The notes beneath the pieces were generated by a model. It ran no database searches and was not told the origin of the DNA. It saw only the letters and a list, made by a program, of their open reading frames with translations. From Poa pratensis (lineage: Eukaryota; Streptophyta; Magnoliopsida; Poales; Poaceae), in NCBI GenBank assembly GCA_947311845.1, contig CAMZMU010000035.1:2189761-2253760 (forward strand): a DNA stretch of 64,000 nucleotides, read 5' to 3'. The first letter of the stretch is position 1. Each line of letters opens with the position of its first letter. This document shows positions 12,001 through 22,959 of the stretch, in pieces. The position numbers were made by a program, and so were the translations under genes.

Positions 12001-14457
12001 TTGGGTTTGTGGATCGGTACATGTAGCCAATTCTTTTGGCAAGTAGATACTAAAATGCTATAATCTCAAATTTTGATAAAATGAATGCGGGACACAAAAT
12101 CTAAAGTAAATTAACTGCTATAATAGGCTATTAATACCTGATCAGTCGTCATCTCTAACCAAACCGTCATCTCGTGCTTATTACCAAGCCATCCCATCAT
12201 CTGCAGCAATTTTTTTGTTCTCCTCAACATATAAGGTTTGAATAGTTCTTTTAATCTCTGTGCAAACAAAAGAACCAACAGTCAATGTAGAGAATATAAT
12301 CTTTTTTCCTATATGGGGGATATGGGGACCCTATAATAAATATATACCTCTGATGCTGTCGTGGATAGCCTTTTATGACCCAAATGTGAATCAGCATATT
12401 TCGCCCTTTCTATAGGCTTCACAAACTTCTCAATGAAGTCTTGCTCATTGCCAAGTAAGTTGGGACAGCAGAAGTCAACCAGATAATATAACTCCTAAAT
12501 TCACATTTAAAAAATATGTGAACTACAGTACTACACATGGATACATGAAAGGATTTTATTAGGGTAAAATGGAGCAGCGGCACGGTTTTTGAGTCGATGA
12601 GTCGACGAGTCGTTTAGGGGTAACGACTCTCGATTAGTCTTGACTAGTCGAGACTCAAGTCGAGACTCATGTTAACTGTATATAACACTAGAAAGCTATA
12701 GAACCATGGGCAAAAGAGGAAGGACTTGGACACTATATGGAGATGCCCAGGTTTGTATTTTAGACTATTAATAAGTATATAAAACTAGTCAAGTGTCCAA
12801 GTCCTTCCTCTTTTGGCTCGGGGGGAAACTTGGTCGATCTAGGTTTCACGGGAGCTAGGCAAGGGATATTGGAAAAAAAGATGACAGGTGGGGCCAACTT
12901 TAAGTCGCTGGTCGACTCAAAAACCTGGACTAGTCGAGACTTGTCGATTGAATCGCTCGACTCAACCAATTAGTCGAGTCGAGAACCCGAGTCGGACTTC
13001 ACTTTGAGACTCATCGACTAGTCGTCGACTAGTCGCGACTAGTCGCTCGACTCAAAAACCATGCCGGCACATATCATCAGAAGTTGTACCTCTAGAGTAT
13101 TTTGGAACGGTGTTCCTGTCAGAACAATTTTATGCCGACACTTCAGCTTACTAAATGCTTTCGACGTTTCTGTCTTGTCGTTCTTGATTTTGTGTCCCTC
13201 ATCCAGAAATATACAGTCCCACTGAACAACCTTGGTATCTTTACATGTTATGAGTTCGTGTCTGGAACGAAACACTTCATAGGTTGTAAGCAGCACACCC
13301 CCTCTCTATAAATTCAACAAATGAACGCAAAATTAACAATCTATGCAAAAAGGTGTATTCAGTTTTCTTGAACTGAATGGACGAAATTTCATTTACACTC
13401 ACTATAATGACATTATGCAGAGACTGTCCCTGGGATAGGGGAGTTCTGTACCTGCAGTAAGCAAAGAAGTATTATTTAAAAAAAAAAAGGATATGCACAA
13501 GTACATGCACATGCAAATATGGGTACTTGAGGTGTCATGGCCAAAAACATGTTTTGAGATGTGTAGATGATGTATGTGCAAAGGTCCTTTTTTTCTTCTT
13601 TTCTTTAGGTTTCCTTCTCTCCGACCTCACCCCTACATGCCCTCCATCCTGAGGAGGCTGCAGTGTACAAGCGGGCAGCATGGATGGAAAGCGGCACAGC
13701 AGATGGTCAACTACTGCTCTACCCTTGCTCAAGCACAGCAGGTGGTCAACTACTGCTCTACCCTTGCTCAAGCACGGTGTGCTATGTAGGCCCTTACGAA
13801 ACTAGAAGAGGAGATTCCTATGAGCAAATAAATCACGAGCAGCGAGTGCCGCACTTAGAGACCATCTTTAGGACAAGACAACCAGAAGATAGTTCCAAAG
13901 TTTCAACCGTAACTCTAGAGAATTGCTCTCAACGATCATGACCTTGCTTTTTATTCTCCTCTTGTTTTTTTCTAGTTCATGACCCACATGTATAACTACA
14001 GAATCCACATTCTTGGAATTAACTTATCACATTCACCGTGTACATGAGGAACTTACATATTTATTTGGTCTGATAGACCAACATGCTCAAGCTCATCCTT
14101 CCACTGACTTAGAAGAGTTTTGGGGGCGACGACAATTGCTCTCTGAATAAGAGAGCAGTGTAGTAAACCACGCAAATATGAACAGACCTACAAAACAAAT
14201 ATGCATATATAGATCTGAAATAGCTCAGTTTAAAATGGTATATTTATATCCATACATACCGTCCGAGTCTTCCCCATTCCCATATCATCTGCAAGAATCC
14301 CTCCCTTTGATTTACAATACAAACTCCACAGCCATCGAACAGCATCAATTTGGAACGGGGCTAAACGCTCAACAACTTCTGGAGGAAGTCTAAAGTTTCT
14401 CTTTGCAGATCCAGATGGCATCAAACAAAAACGTGTTGGTTCGTTTTTTCCAGGCAC
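6093..14457 (-). CDS. SNF2-family ATPase, ERCC6-like/CHR24-type
   Basis: Predicted DNA-dependent ATPase of the Swi2/Snf2 class, closest in my memory to Arabidopsis CHR24/ERCC6-like, acting on chromatin in the nucleus. Exons on the minus strand by GT/AG: 14457-14260, 14187-14057, 13451-13403, 13305-13090, 12494-12348, 12257-12138, 9874-9801, 9713-9534, 9446-9375, 9297-9211, 8649-8502, 8420-8309, 7447-7362, 7281-7165, 6547-6433 and 6344-6093. Helicase motifs in order: I ([11 protein letters not shown]), Ia ([13 protein letters not shown]), II ([10 protein letters not shown]), III (VLTGTPFQN), IV (HKILIFSQ), V ([16 protein letters not shown]) and VI ([13 protein letters not shown]). A conserved tail follows ([16 protein letters not shown]), then a species-specific C-terminus with three degenerate repeats. 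Oddity: joining the exon ending at 12138 to the one starting at 9874 leaves a one-base phase conflict. N-terminal exons upstream of 14457 are not certain and may continue towards 18.3 kb. Confidence 0.85.
6165..6344 (-). repeat. three degenerate in-frame repeats in the SNF2 C-terminus
   Basis: The last coding exon contains three copies of a unit of about 19-20 codons (57-60 bp) with the consensus [19 protein letters not shown]. Copies 1 and 2 are nearly identical in the part RVHEQRA and copy 3 has diverged. The repeats are Gly, Arg and Glu rich, look disordered, and are followed by a short basic/acidic tail to the stop at 6093-6095. Confidence 0.8.
7726..8144. mobile_element. hAT-type MITE in a SNF2 intron
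   Basis: The element starts CAAGGTTTTAAAGA and ends with the complement of CAAGGTTTTAAGGA. It is flanked by an exact 8-bp duplication GTTGCTAA at 7718-7725 and 8145-8152. It is 419 bp long, pyrimidine-rich in the middle (CT-rich 7870-7925) and non-coding. It sits in the intron between SNF2 exons 8420-8309 and 7447-7362. CA...TG ends and an 8-bp duplication fit hAT. Confidence 0.8.
9875..12137 (-). other. large SNF2 intron, no gene recognised
   Basis: This 2.26-kb AT-rich interval lies between two SNF2 exons. I see no coding exon or clear transposon end in it. One local direct duplication of about 39 bp occurs at roughly 11704-11780 (unit starting TATTGCAATGGAAG, with TCAGACCACC in copy 1 and TCAGCCCACC in copy 2). 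Confidence 0.5.
12581..13063. mobile_element. hAT-like element with GTCGA-rich ends in a SNF2 intron
   Basis: The terminal inverted repeats are CAYGGTTTTTGAGTCGA at both ends (12581 onward and the complement ending at 13063). Dense ACTAGTCG/CGACTAGT motifs fill the first 90 and last 170 bp, as in transposase-binding arrays of plant hAT elements. The element is about 480 bp and non-coding. The flanking duplication is degenerate (AGCGGCAC and GCCGGCAC are the best candidates), so the exact termini are uncertain by a few bases. It lies in the intron between SNF2 exons 13305-13090 and 12494-12348. Confidence 0.7.
13702..13779. repeat. two tandem 39-bp repeats
   Basis: There are two adjacent copies of a 39-bp unit beginning GRTGGTCAACTACTGCTCTA, at 13702-13740 and 13741-13779, with few differences. 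They lie in a SNF2 intron and are probably a recent slippage product. Confidence 0.85.
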
Positions 14458-14746
14458 CTGGATTTTGTAACACGAGTGAGATGTGTTATGATAAAAAAAA
14501 CTAAGAGTCGTTGCGTGCTGCGGTGAAACATTGGTACAAATTGGTTTGTGTAAAGATTTCATGAAATGGCACTAACAATGACTAGATGGAGAATTAGTAA
14601 AATTTCTTTGATGACAACACATCTACAAAAATATTATGTTGGCTTGCCCTTTTTCGGATTATTGAAGTTATAGATTCAAAAAAATAAGAAAATTAAACAT
14701 CAGTCATGTGCACCTTCTATGTAGTTTGTCAAGAATTGGAGGGTAG

Positions 14747-15070
14747 AAAACATGAACAAAGGAGCCACTACTGCTGTTGCAACCCTACGCAGGAAGAATG
14801 AAAATAAAAACTACTGCTGTTGCAGCTCCCAACTTCATTCAGATACATTCCAGACTAGGAGCTTACAAATGGCAAATAATTTGCAGTACATGATCTGTGC
14901 TAAAACTGGAGCCTCCAGGAGAGGCATATGCTGTTGCAGCTACTAACTACATTCAGATACATTCCAGACTAATCCATGAGCCAGCGCTAGAACCGGAGCT
15001 TCCAGGAGACACATAAGGATCTGCAGATGACTTGAAAAGGACAAGGCTATTGGTCTAATGTCGGACTCGT
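14747..15070 (-). repeat. local duplication of a Gly/Ser-rich, exon-like segment
   Basis: On the minus strand, 15030-14960 reads as a Ser/Gly-rich end (YVSPGSSGSSAGSWISLECI, then stop). A diverged neighbour at 14945-14880 reads AYASPGGSSFSTDHV. A shared stretch (ATTCAGATACATTCCAGACT on plus) appears at about 14836-14855 and 14951-14970. This could be a duplicated last exon of the EF2-like gene or an upstream exon of the SNF2 gene. I cannot decide, and no splice chain is proven. Confidence 0.4.
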
Positions 15071-16051
15071 CGATTTGCAGGTATGCGGCTGAACAGAGGA
15101 CACCAAACTCGTGGATCAGCAGGTACATGAGCCACACCAGATAGCAGCGGCCGCAGCACCTTCAATCTGCCTGCCTGTAGCTCTCTCTTCGGCACCAACC
15201 GCCACCAACAAGTGATAAACAGGAGGGGAGAAGAGCTCCAGGGGAGATAGAGAGGTGTGTCAAGAAGAGAGGAGATGTGAGATGGAAGTTAGTTGCCCCT
15301 GACTTGAGGCGAGACTGACAAAATGAGTTGGCTTGTAGAGTGGTTGCCCTCATCCACCATATTTGATCAGGTATTAACAAAAGTAAACTAGCAAACAACA
15401 TTCCAAAACATAGATTCCAAGCACTACCACTAAGTGGATGCAGTTGACCCATCTCACATCATATGGTTTCTAACGATCCTAAGTCATTATGCGCCAGGGC
15501 AGACTAGATGGGACTGATTAATTTCCACTAATTCTTGCTGGACATAGCTGCGGCAGCCCAATTATACAACTACAGAAACTAAATCATCACAAACAGTAAC
15601 TAATCTAACTTCCTAAAACATGATCTCTGTCCTCATTCGGCTGGATTCTAGGGCGAGCTGAAATAGAAGATATATGCTAACAGCATATTATCAACTTGTG
15701 GCTCATGTTGAAATGGAAGGCCAGTATTACATACTATACTAATTGCTCAGACAAATATAGAAACTTCCAGGGATTGGGTATGGTTAATTTTTTTTCTATA
15801 ATTTTGAGGACTGGTTGGGTCAAAGATCTCCATTGGTTTGAAACACTAACTGCCTCAAAGTTAGCAACATCGACAGCAAAAAATAATGGAAAATATCATC
15901 TATAAATCATATATTACGCAGCATATAATTTATTTATTTCAGGATAAAATAGTAGTTAACTGGTGCTTGCTGTGCTATTAGTATTGGACGACACCAATTA
16001 TATACAGAGAAGATATTACTTAAACATTACCATAAACATATAGAAATGTAT
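15071..16051. other. no recognisable gene
   Basis: AT-rich sequence between the exon-like repeats and the 0.6-kb tandem duplication. A 96-codon minus frame (15162-15452) is hydrophobic then Ser/Leu-rich but has no family signature. If EF2-like and SNF2 form one transcript, this is intron. Confidence 0.4.
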
Positions 16052-17299
16052 ATTCTATTTGCAAATTGCAACCAACTTGGCTGAGTGTGACTCGGAAGCA
16101 AACCTGGTGTGGTCTTACACCATTCTTTTTTTCCCCTTCCTTTTGCCAACCTCCATCATTAATTTTTTCTCCCTCCTAAAACCCCAAAATTCAGAGAACA
16201 TATTGAGAAATTCATCACAACTTCAAACTAATGCAGAAAGATCTAAAATATAATCAGAAGCACTATAACCTATTTGTAATTTTGCAGCTCTAAAATACAA
16301 TCAGAAGGACTATAACAGATCCTAAATAGACATTGTACTAGATCAGAGAGAATCATTTGTTCTACATAACACACAGACAGTACTACCTCTATGCTAAATA
16401 TCTGGTCAACTGCCAAAATTCATGTACAAGAGTCGAACACAGCAGGCAGAAGCAAACCTGTTGTTCCTCCTGTATGTTGGCGCCTGCTGCTGCGGCGGCC
16501 GGTTTCCACCATCCCTGGTGTCCTCTCCCTTGTACTACAGAATAAAGCCCAAAGCATCTACATCAGCACAGAGCAATCCACCCTATTATACCACACGTAA
16601 ATGGCTTTGGAATTGCTTATTTGTTTACAGAACGGAACTATGCAGGACAATATGATTAATCTTTAGAAACCCAAAATTCAGAGAACATATTCTATTTCAA
16701 ACCAACTTGACTGAGTGGTGACTATAAGCAAACCTGTGGTGGTCTTCCATCATTCTTTTTTTCCCTTTCTTTTGGCCAACCTCCATCATTAATTTCTTCC
16801 CCTCCTGAAACCCCAAAATTCAGAGAACATATTGAGAAATCCATCACAACTTCAAACTAATGCCGAAAGATCTAAAATACAATCAAAAGCACTATAACAT
16901 ATTTGTAATTTTGTAGCTCTAAAATACAATCAGAAGGACTATAACAGATCCTAAATACACATTTTACTATATCAGAGAGAATCGTTTGTTCTGCATAACG
17001 CACAGTTAGTACTACATCTATGCTAAATATCTGGTCAACTGCCAAAATTCATGTAAAAAAGTCAAACGCAGCAGGCAGAAGCAAACCTGTTGTTTCCTCC
17101 TGTATGCTGGCGCCTGCTGCTGCGGTGGCCGGTTTCCACCATCCCTAGTGTCCTGTCCCTCGTACTACACAAATAAAGCCCAAAGCATCTACATCAGCAT
17201 ATACCAATCCACCGTATGATACCACATCTAAATGGCTTTGATGAATTGCTTATTTGTTTACAGCACGGAACTATGCAGGACAATATGATTAATCTTTAG
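16052..17299 (-). repeat. 0.6-kb tandem duplication carrying two small exons
   Basis: Copy 1 spans 16052-16666 and copy 2 spans 16689-17299, joined by a 22-bp bridge that itself resembles an internal part of the unit. They align over nearly their whole length at roughly 90% by eye. Each copy holds two exon-like blocks on the minus strand with intact acceptor and donor sites: 17164-17087 (78 nt) and 16804-16734 (71 nt) in copy 2, and 16534-16458 (77 nt) and 16175-16104 (72 nt) in copy 1. The blocks encode DTRDGGNRPPQQQAP-YRR and a Lys/Glu-rich segment. The one-base length differences mean that splicing all four blocks together does not keep one frame. Confidence 0.85.
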
Positions 17300-18304
17300 G
17301 TGTCTTTTGTTCCATATAAAGTGAATATAGAGCTAACAGATTACATGACGGGATTTTTATTTTCTTTTCGGAAGAGAGAGAGAGATACCTCATGGCCCTT
17401 GGAGCTTTTGCCGACAACACCTGCATTTTCATCTTCCAAGCAATCAGAGTCGAAGGACGTAGGGTGCTGCAATAGGCCAACAAAAAAACATTGGAGCAAC
17501 AATATGCATAGTCCGGGTACCCAAATAACATGGTTATCAGAAGGAAGAGGAAGGGAAAAGAAGACATCACCTCGCCAAAAATCTCACATATCTGACCTGC
17601 CGGTAGCCAAATTTTCATAACAGAACTAAACAACTCTTCGCCTTTAACAGACCCTAAGATGATACCACTGTGACCAAGCTTTCCCATCATGCGACGCAAC
17701 TTGTCCTTCTGGTTCTGAATGCTGTTGTCCACCACTTTCTTGATGGAATCGTAGATACATATCACAAATCCTCTCTGGCATGTCGCAGAGCCTGTAGGAC
17801 TGGTAGTCCATTTCTTGGTAGATGGGTCATAGAAGTTCTCCCCCCACAGCCATCTGATCATCTCTGACTGATCTGATCCATACCTTGAATTGTATATCTT
17901 TGCGAAGTCTTGAAGTTTAAAGCCCCAGGTACCGGCAAAGAAGATAACGGTGCCTTCAATGGGGCTGACATCTTCAACATCTTCAATCGGCTCACCTTCA
18001 ATAGGGCTGACCTCAACATCTTCAATCAGCTCGCTCTTCAACTGTTTGATGACAGCATTTGTTTCTTCAACGATACGGGAGAAAGTGTGATAGACTTCCT
18101 CGCCTTGCAGCTTCAGATTGAGGAAACATATGTCCACATTGGTCAGCACGAGAATTGGTTGCTGGCCAAGTGCGACAGCATGCCGAAGGCTCTGTTTTGT
18201 TTCCAAACATATGCCCTTAGAACAGTCAACAAACACGAGAGCACCTTCTCTGGTACGAAGAGCGTCCAGGTCCAACACAGAGTCTTGACCGCTAGTCATC
18301 TCAA
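17087..18304 (-). pseudogene. elongation factor 2-like GTPase fragment
   Basis: The main exon 18304-17571 encodes the second half of an EF-2 G domain and the start of the following region. It has ALRTREGALVFVDCSKGICL (compare the G3-G4 stretch of EF-2), the EF-2-like GEEVYHTFSRIVEETNAV, then LWGENFYDPSTKKWT and KIWLPAG. EF-2 moves tRNA and mRNA through the ribosome, but this copy lacks the P-loop and switch I exons, and the NKxD specificity motif reads TNVD, so GTPase function is doubtful. A 10-residue stretch EDVEVSPIEG is duplicated inside the exon. The frame continues in phase into 17466-17389 (26 codons, ends KSSKGHE) and 17164-17087 (26 codons, YEGQDTRDGG...), neither of which is EF-2-like. 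It could be a divergent paralogue, a pseudogene, or the front of a compound gene with the downstream SNF2 exons. No start codon was found. Confidence 0.6.
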
Positions 18305-18839
18305 CTGCCTAAAATCCAATCACATGTTAAGAATTATTGCTTTCAAAAACACTTGAAACGGAAGAATAGAAATGATTGACAGTGCATAAGTGCATACGAA
18401 GAAACTTAATAGTCTGGCGCAAAATGGTTGACATGAATAGAAGAATGTAACAAGTAGCTAATGATGTACCTGATCCTGAATTCTTATCACAGACAGCTGA
18501 AAGCTGGATGGGAAATAACCACACATATGGAAGAAGGTACATTGTATCTAATGCAGACCAAATTACAGTGTAGTCAGTGAGCCCATACATTGTCGCATGC
18601 CCTACATTCTAGGGTGCTTATGTGAAAATAGGCTCCTGTCCAAATGTGATTTCAGCATGTGCTAATGCAGTCCGTTCCCCTTTACTATCTACTGCATGCC
18701 ACAATGTTGTAAACTCAGAATGCATGTATCCGTGAACACATCTAGGCCGAGTAGGGAGGCATTGGCATGGATTCGCAGGGAATACAGCTCAATTCCGAGT
18801 CAATATCTCCTGATCCACGTTAATCCCACTCAAACCCTA

Positions 18840-19450
18840 TGGAGGAAGTTGGGCACCGCCGCGATTTTTGGAAGGGTTTGGGGGTGCGGGGAGGGGGATT
18901 CGTCACCTGCTAGAGCTCTCGCTGGGGTTGGAGGAGCGGAACGTCAGCGGCGCGGTTGGGTGCGGTCAGCGGCCGGGGGAGCAACGTCGCGGATCCTGGC
19001 GCACGCGCGCGCGTGAACCACCCTAGAATCCGGGCGAAGGTCGGCGGCGTGGGTGGGTGCGCGGCGGGGGTGCGGGCCTTGGATCAACGTCTGGAATCCC
19101 TATGAAGCACCGAGAATCCCTGCGCTCGTCGGCGGAGGGCGCTCGTCGGCGGGTAGGGTTTGGTGCGGTGGCGCGGAGGAGGGAGGGAGCGCACGTCCGC
19201 GGCGGGGGACCTGTTGCGCGCGCTGTGACGCGGAGCAGGGCGCGGTCGGCGGCGGGGCTAGGCGCGTGGCGCGCGGTGGGTTTGGTCTGCGACGGCGGAG
19301 GAATGCTCGTCGGCGGAGGGCGGTGGAATCGAGGGGGAAATTTTGGGACGAGGAGCGGGAATTGCTGCGTGCGCCAATTCCGTGCGCTGGCTTGGCTGGG
19401 GTCGTGGCCTTTGCGGTGCGATCGATCGGGTCGGTTCCTGCGTGATTCGG
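18840..19450. promoter_or_regulatory. GC/CpG-rich block, possible promoter or 5' exon region
   Basis: This is a 600-bp CpG-dense island in otherwise AT-rich sequence, 0.5-1.1 kb upstream of the EF2-like exon on its minus strand. Overlapping open frames on both strands (up to about 180 codons) look compositional. It may be the 5' end of that gene, but I see no EF-2 N-terminus in it. Confidence 0.35.
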
Positions 19451-19739
19451 CCCGGTCAAAACTAAGGTCGATACAGACTTGGAGTCGACGTGCGAAAGAA
19501 AGAAAGAAAGAGAAGAAAGGAACAGCTTGCAAGAAACTGTCCACCCGTAAACGGCTGTCTTTGAATCGCCCACGTTTAAACCCCTTTATATTGGTCTAAC
19601 AGTTCAAAAATCATGTACAAAACAGAAAAATAAACTGAATATTCTCCCATCTTTGCCTTCACCATCGCAAAGCCAATAGTGAGAATGTGAGATAGCTGTC
19701 GAAGAAGAGTAGGCATTAGACCACGGGTGTTGGACGTTT

Positions 19740-20200
19740 GGAAATGACCTTATGCTATGCACAACTTTGATCTGGCAAAAGCGATTTATGAATATGAGTC
19801 CAATAAAATTACCATATGGGTTAGGGTTTTCAAGCTATTGTTAGGCATGATTGAGAGAATGACAAGAGAACAACTGGGGATGAGATCAGGGAGTTTATCG
19901 AGGTGGATGTAGGCGATGATCGGAGAGTTGTGGGTGAGTACCTCTGTATTAGTGTTTGCACATGGACATCAAGAAACCAATTATGTTGGGACTCACAGTG
20001 CAATTGGGGTAGAAGATGTTGCGGAAGGGTGCCCTTCTGAGTATGAGTATCTGCCCGCTTTTCGTTTCACATGTGGGATGATTGGTCATGTGGATAGAGC
20101 TTGTTCAATTAAACTGATAAGAGGGGGGCAGGAGCAATATGGCAAATGGTTGAAGGCGACTATACCGAGAAGGGGAGGTGATAGTCTGCCTCGGCGCTAG
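19740..20200 (+). pseudogene. LINE ORF1-like remnant (DUF4283 and zinc knuckle), frameshifted
   Basis: The first part (about 19790-19950) reads as the end of the nucleic-acid-binding ORF1 domain of plant LINEs (IWVRVFKLLLG, EIREFIEVDVGDD, VVGEYL). The frame then shifts and 20035-20150 gives the ORF1 zinc-knuckle region (YEYLPAFRFTCGMIGHVDRAC, GKWLKA). The first Cys of the CX2CX4HX4C knuckle is replaced (FRFTC instead of FCYxC). No RT domain or poly(A) tail follows, so this is an isolated, decayed fragment. Confidence 0.7.
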
Positions 20201-21960
20201 AGTGAAGGGGGATTGGTGAAGGAGTTAGTGGGGGTTAAGCTCTTGCTGGGATGAGGATGTAGGCCATCTCGTAGCGATACCGAGTCTTGGCAAAAAAGGA
20301 CCCCGAGAAAAGTAATATGGTTTGGCTCGAGAATGGAGGACAAGGAGGTGTCGAGCCCGCTCAAGTTACCAACACCATCGACTGTGATGAAGGGAACACA
20401 AAATAATAATAAAATTATACAGAGAAGTCGGGATCGGCGGATGGCAGGGAAACGAACGAAAAGGAGAAGAAGGGTGACAATCAAACGTGTGGGCTTGAAA
20501 TCAATGTGACCTAACATGGGGTGGCACTGAAGCCCACTTTGTAGGGCCCAGGAGTGGGGAGTACGTCGATTGATGCATCATGGTGAAGGAAGTAGGAGAG
20601 GGCTCAAAGGAGGTAAAGAAAGGGGGTCGTGGTTACAAGAAGTCAAAGTAGGAGAGGAGGGCGAAAACTGGGAATGTCCCAGAAAGCCCAGGTCGGAAGG
20701 GTGTGCAATGTTCAATAAACGTAGCCTTATGGAAGTGGATAGTGGGGTGAGAAGAAGAAGGGGATGGAAACATGATTGGTTTATTAGTTTAATATACACA
20801 ATCATGGACATATCATTTGCAATTTTTCAAAATACTTAAATAATTTACTGTTTATTTATAATTAACATGATAATTTTGAAATGGAAACAGGCCATGTGGT
20901 TCTCCCTGATTGGACGGTACCCGTTCGGGCTGGGATATAACATGTGTCGTTAAATTTAATGAATATTGAATGCTCCATATCTGACCCGTACGGCTTAGTT
21001 TAAAAATCTAATCATAACATGAGCCGTTAGGACGGTGTTTTGCAATATAGGTTTGCCATTGTTTAAGGTCATGCTCGTTTTTTGGGACAAGAAAACCCTC
21101 AAGAACATAATGACATGTTGTGTGATTTTTCACAACATGATCATCGATGACGAGAGTGAGACTTGAATTTGGTGTTGGTCTACGACAATGTTGGTAGCCA
21201 ACACCCACAACCAGTTTCAGCAAGATCTCATTGCGCACCAGGCATGGGCAGTAATCTGCCATTTTTATTCATTTGATTTCATTGATGTGTGATTTGAAAC
21301 ATCATTTGCATTTGGCACAATCATTGTATTGGATTATTGTTTAATTCATTTGATTGTCATTCCATTTGTAATTCAAACCATTATTGTGATTTGGATTAAG
21401 ATTGTATTGTACAATTAACAATATTTAGATTTTTTTAATATTGGTTTCATATTTTTATGTCAAATGATATATATGTGTTGAAATGCTGGAAAAAAAACAT
21501 GTGTTTTAAGGACTGGGATCCGCCGTGGCAGAACAAAAGCCGTAAAGCCGAACGGTAAAGCAGAATATAGATTTCAGCTCTAAAAACACGTTTTCCGCAG
21601 ACTGAAAACCGCGTTTTCGGTTCCGCGGTTTACGGTCACTGCTCTTAGACATCTAGATTGCCATGATGAAATCGTGTTGTCCGTGTACTTTGTCCTTTAC
21701 CTTTATTTCTATTTTGTTTCTCTATATCCCTTTTCCTGAGTTAAATGCATATACGGTTCTAAATCATTTTTGGAAGTGTAAGGTTGGTACTAAACCTCTG
21801 AAAATGCACATCCAATTCCCAAAATTGCATTTAAATGGTTCAGGACACGTTCTAAACTGGTCTAACCAGTGATGAGCAGCGCTGATGGGTATTGGGTGCC
21901 ACGTCAACAGTGAGGCCCATGAGTCCTAACGGCATGACGCGGATATTTGTGAAAAGTCAC
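20201..21960. other. intergenic, no recognisable gene
   Basis: Mixed-composition sequence without exons I can support. Minus frames at 20197-20517 and 21008-21262 have no known motif. An AT-rich stretch at 21260-21500 has repeated CATTTGATT-like words. Confidence 0.4.
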
Positions 21961-21989
21961 TCTTGGTTATATTTCTGTCAATTCGTGGT

Positions 21990-22620
21990 CGGCCAAATCT
22001 CTCTGCTCACCGCACAGGGCTCCCCTCCAGGAAGCCGTCGACCACGCCGTACACAAGGCAGAGGAGAACGTCCAAGACGGCGAACACGTACGTACGGCTG
22101 CCGCGAGCGCCACAGTCATCCATCTATCGAGGGGAGGCGCAACGCGAGTGCGGTTGGGGATGTACGACGGCGACCTGGGCTGCCCTGCCCGCCGTGAGGG
22201 CTGACCTGCTGCCGACCCCGGCGCGGAGGAGGACCCCGCCGTGAGGGCTGACACCGTCTGCGGCGCGCCACGGGATCCACGCCCCCAATGCAACTCGTCG
22301 GCCACGATGCGGCTCCCGCTGGATTTGCCGACTGCAATGGCCGCTGTTCGCCGGCTCCGCCTCAGCCGTCGATGCTCGCCCGCGGCCCGGCCTCCGTGAC
22401 CGCTGCTGCTCGCTCTCGTCTCGCCGGCCCGGCCTCGACGGCCGCTGCCGTCCCCCGCTGCTGCTCGCCGGCCCAGCCTCCACGGCCGCTGCCGTCGCCC
22501 GTGTCTTGCCGTCCCGGCCTCCGCGACCGCGCGCTGCTGTCGCCCGCCGCCGTTGTGCGCCGTTCGCCGGCCCCGCCTCCGCGGAAGTCGCACGTCGCTG
22601 CTCACTGACTTGGTCTCCAT
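21990..22620. repeat. GC-rich block with degenerate minisatellite of about 50 bp
   Basis: Between about 22370 and 22590 a unit containing GCCGGCCCRGCCTCSACGG and CCGCTGCYGTC recurs four or so times with heavy divergence. The block gives long open frames on both strands (Arg/Ala/Gly-rich) that I regard as artefacts of composition. It may be captured or decayed gene 5' sequence. Confidence 0.5.
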
Positions 22621-22836
22621 CGCGCTGAACATAGCACCAGCACATGGGCACAGCGTGCCATCAGCAGGAGCAAAGCAAAGTAAAACCACGGTCAGGTGCC
22701 CATGTTAGAAAAGTCAGCCCTGATAAATGTCCTGTTTTTTTTTTTTGTTGAAAGGCTGATAAGTGCCCTGTTAGGGTGCGTAGTAGCAATTGGGCATCCA
22801 ATAGTTTTCAACCCATTTGAGGAAATGTTTTTTTTA

Positions 22837-22959
22837 CAACTTCCGATCCATATTAATGGGCTCAACTTTATCTAGATACGGATGTATCTAGTTAAGTGTT
22901 TAGACTAGATGCATCCGTATCTAGACAATATTGAGACCATTAATATGGATCGGAGGGAG
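22837..22959. mobile_element. Stowaway MITE
   Basis: This 123-bp hairpin-forming element has Stowaway-type ends (right end complement CTCCCTCCGATCCATATTAA; left end mutated at three of the first nine bases). It is flanked by TA at 22835-22836 and 22960-22961. The interior is a near-complete inverted repeat (GATACGGATG / CATCCGTATC). Confidence 0.9.

Noticed and set aside
13702..13779. Short direct repeats as a CRISPR-like array
   Set aside because: Two adjacent tandem copies with no spacers, in a plant intron.
18327..18590. Possible EF-2 N-terminal exon upstream of the EF2-like fragment
   Set aside because: No P-loop or DSPGHVDF-type motif; hydrophobic frame without EF-2 similarity.
21967..22689. 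240-codon minus frame
   Set aside because: Falls on a GC-rich degenerate minisatellite; the amino-acid pattern simply follows the repeat.
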